From the NCBI RefSeq assembly GCF_905475395.1, contig NC_058339.1:59033172-59097171 (forward strand): a stretch of DNA of 64,000 nucleotides, given 5' to 3'. A model generated the notes under the pieces. It saw nothing but the letters and a program-made list of their open reading frames with translations, made no database searches and was not told the origin of the DNA. This DNA is from Chrysoperla carnea. Its lineage: Eukaryota; Arthropoda; Insecta; Neuroptera; Chrysopidae. Positions within the stretch are counted from its first letter, which is position 1; each line of letters opens with the position of its first letter. This document shows positions 61,507-64,000 of the stretch, piece by piece. The translations under genes and the position numbers were made by a program.

Positions 61507-61533
61507 TTTGTGTGATATCAAATATCACACAAA
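61507..61533. repeat. Perfect 12-base stem-loop
   Basis: TTTGTGTGATAT pairs perfectly with ATATCACACAAA across a CAA loop. It could be a palindrome at an element's edge; about 60 bases later a repeat-like sequence (GGTGTTGTGGGACACAAGG) begins. Confidence 0.7.
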
Positions 61534-64000
61534 ATTCCATAAAATAATCTTTAAAAAACAAGAGGTGTTGTGGGACACAAGGTAGGAACTATGTTCCTTT
61601 CGATATAAACTATATATTATTGAATAACTAGCACAACGAAGGAATGGGTATAAAATTTTCTTTAATATTTTTTTCAAGTTTTCGATTAACAAGTAATGGA
61701 AATAGATATTTTCTTATTAATTATATTACAAAAATATAAGGACATCAATTTTATGATCTTGTTTTTAAAAATTATTTAAAACGCCGTTCACGAACAACAA
61801 TCAGAAGTTATCAAAGATTAGTGTGCTTTTGTTGTTACCATAGAGACAATATATAACACAAAAAATTGTTATGATTTCTAACTCACTAACAAATCAGACA
61901 CATGCGATAATGAACATAGTCCCAAAAAAATTATATCTTATGCACAAGATGTTTAATTTAAGCATCAACTATTTCTATCAATTTAAATGGGAACCCCTTT
62001 ATGTAATATATTTAACTTGAAAATTACTAAGAATACAAATTTAAATTTATTTTTCTGTTTAAAAAACCATCATGTGATATACGAGCTTTTGTAATCAGTA
62101 ATTTATGGTTGAAATTATATTTTACCTGCGCTTTTTCTCCGCTTAAGATAAAAAGATCGATCGTAATAAATCTTTCCTGATAAAACTTATGATATAAAAT
62201 CTCCAAAAAAGTTTATTCCGATGAAAATATTTAAACCTGATTTTTTAATTATTAATTCGAATCATTAGATTATAAGTAAAGCTTAGGCTAAGTACCAACT
62301 ATAGATTGCTGGTGAAGTGTGAATACTATTCCATTTTGTTTTGTCGCAAGATTTTGAGATATCGACTGGAATTACTCCAGAATATCGCTTTCAGTATGCG
62401 ATTTTAGTCGATATCTCAAAAAGTATTAGTTCAATCGTCAAAATAGGTATGCTTTTTTGAAATTGAATATCCAAATCAGAATTTTTTAAGGGATATTTGG
62501 TAGTTTTTGAGATGTCATCTAACATTCTGCAGGAAAAGCTTTTATTTCAGGGAAATTCTGGAGATATATCGACAAATACTAAAGATATCATTAAATGAGT
62601 TGCTTTATTTAGGTCCTAATTACTTTGAATAATATAAGAAAGTTTGAAAGATACGAAAATCTTGTTGATTTTATGAGAGAATGGCAAGTTTCTGAGATAT
62701 CGACTCAATATATTGCTCCAGGATTTTATTAAGTTCGAAGGGAGATAACAATTTTTCCCGATCTATGAAAACACCGAAAAAATTTTTCAGTTATTTAAAT
62801 TTAGCTACGGACTACCCAAACTATATTATGATTAAAAATAGTTTGCTAATCAATTAAAATAAACGACTTTCCCAATTTTTGAAGCGATAAATCTGCTCAT
62901 ATTCTAATCAATTCAAACTTTGACAAAAGCTATAAAACCTTGATTTATTTATAATATGAATACAGAAAATTGAACTAAGAAATTGTTTCGACATTGGTTG
63001 GTGGATATAAGGATACAACATTGTCTATCAATAAATTATAAAGACCCCGCTCTATGTAAATTTTTTAAACAAGCTACATAGTTTATTTTGTTGAAGATAC
63101 CTGCTAAGGTTACATACCTAATTAGGATATTTTAATATTATTGGTAGGTAATTATTACAAACTTCAAATATATTTGTATAATATTATTAATTTCATATAT
63201 ATTTACAACAGTAATAAAATAGTATTATTGTGACGTCATGCATTCTTTACGTTCTTTTGTAATTCATATATTGAACTATTATTGTAGTCAAAACCGTCAG
63301 TTTGTTCTTTTCGTACAATAGTACTTGGAGTGTAATTAGAGCGAGATATTTTTATTACAGTCTAATGGCATTATCCTTTTCTACCTATATTTAATGTACT
63401 ACACTGAGACACAAAGCATTAAGTTTATAATCATATTAAACATATTATCTGAATTGATATTTATTATGGATTAGTGTATAAAATAATTACCACCTAATTT
63501 TTGTAAATATTGATAATCCGAATATAGATGGAATAAAATTATAGATGTTGGGATTACTCACAATCAAATCGACGCCAGCGCTTCCAGTGGATAATTTTGG
63601 TGTTAAAGGTGGATGTTATTACTAATTTCAATTTTTTACAAAAAGAATACATGTAATATTTTTAAAAAAAATATCATTTCTACAGAAATATCTAAAATCT
63701 TATGGCGTTGAACGTTAATAAAATTAAAAGAATTAAATGAAGTGATTTGCCTACTATTGCGCTTTATCCTTATTTCGATCATCTTAAGTTTAAATGAATA
63801 CAATAGGAAAAATCATAAAATATTAAGATTTTCGACTATGCTATTTAAATTATAATTATTGCACTAAAAATGTTTGTTAAACTATTTTAAAATGTATTTC
63901 TTAATTTTCGGGACCTTTGATAAATGAGGACCTTGCGCTGTATACCAGTTAATCTACATGCGCAGAATCCACCTTTGCATGTAAGGAAGTCATGTTATAT
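61534..64000. other. Intergenic; cluster of GAGATATCGACT-like words
   Basis: No gene is recognised up to the end of the window. Between 62355 and 62710 the word GAGATATCGACT or close variants occurs about five times in both orientations (for example 62357, the reverse near 62408, and 62694), which marks a decayed dispersed repeat. Confidence 0.4.

Noticed and set aside
1..64000. A multi-gene undescribed system, or an integrated virus
   Set aside because: Only two unrelated host genes are intact. I saw no capsid, envelope, replicase or immune-system gene cluster; all other coding traces are LINE, hAT or orphan-repeat fragments.

Overview
This looks like a gene-poor, AT-rich piece of an insect nuclear genome. 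Three things suggest that: two recognisable animal genes with very short introns (58 and 67 bases), a UBXN1-type protein with an extra C2H2 zinc finger, and a dense load of tRNA-derived SINEs, decayed LINE ends, hAT remnants and long foldback elements. There is no operon structure, no rRNA and no CRISPR array. I cannot place the order firmly. One repeat with a GACA-rich block reminds me of lacewing assemblies, but that is memory and untested.

Only two genes are well supported. On the + strand, positions 807-2810 hold a complete three-exon UBXN1/SAKS1-like gene (UBA, zinc finger, coiled coil, UBX; 329 residues when spliced), a probable cofactor of the p97/VCP segregase. Its second intron carries a 663-base near-perfect foldback element. 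On the - strand, 9935-8975 hold a two-exon secreted RNase T2 (297 residues) with both catalytic motifs. They have no evident functional link.

From 10 kb to 64 kb I find no host exon I can defend. The landmarks are mobile and repeated DNA. LINE-derived fragments lie at 18465-18775 (+), 24470-25235 (-, interrupted by a SINE with a perfect 11-base target-site duplication), 29870-30300 (-) and 56751-56960 (-). A non-autonomous hAT element with a perfect 8-base duplication occupies 41619-42049. A broken hAT transposase with a duplicated C-terminal segment is at 58967-58235 (-). A foldback family has three copies (8154-8690, 48867-49421, 59403-59899). Other foldbacks lie at 27776-28246 and 47486-48098. 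SINE heads of at least two tRNA-like types are at 24859, 29033, 35704 and 43588. There are several tandem or direct duplications (32382, 35579, 36854, 39587, 43094, 51971) and compact stem-loops (13154, 14534, 17221, 61507).

I do not see an undescribed multi-gene system. The points most worth following are the intronic foldback in UBXN1, the datable SINE-in-LINE and hAT insertions, the three-copy foldback family, the 148-149-base tandem array with an inverted copy, and a few stem-loops and GC-rich islands that nothing else explains. All calls are from reading alone; no alignments or searches were run.
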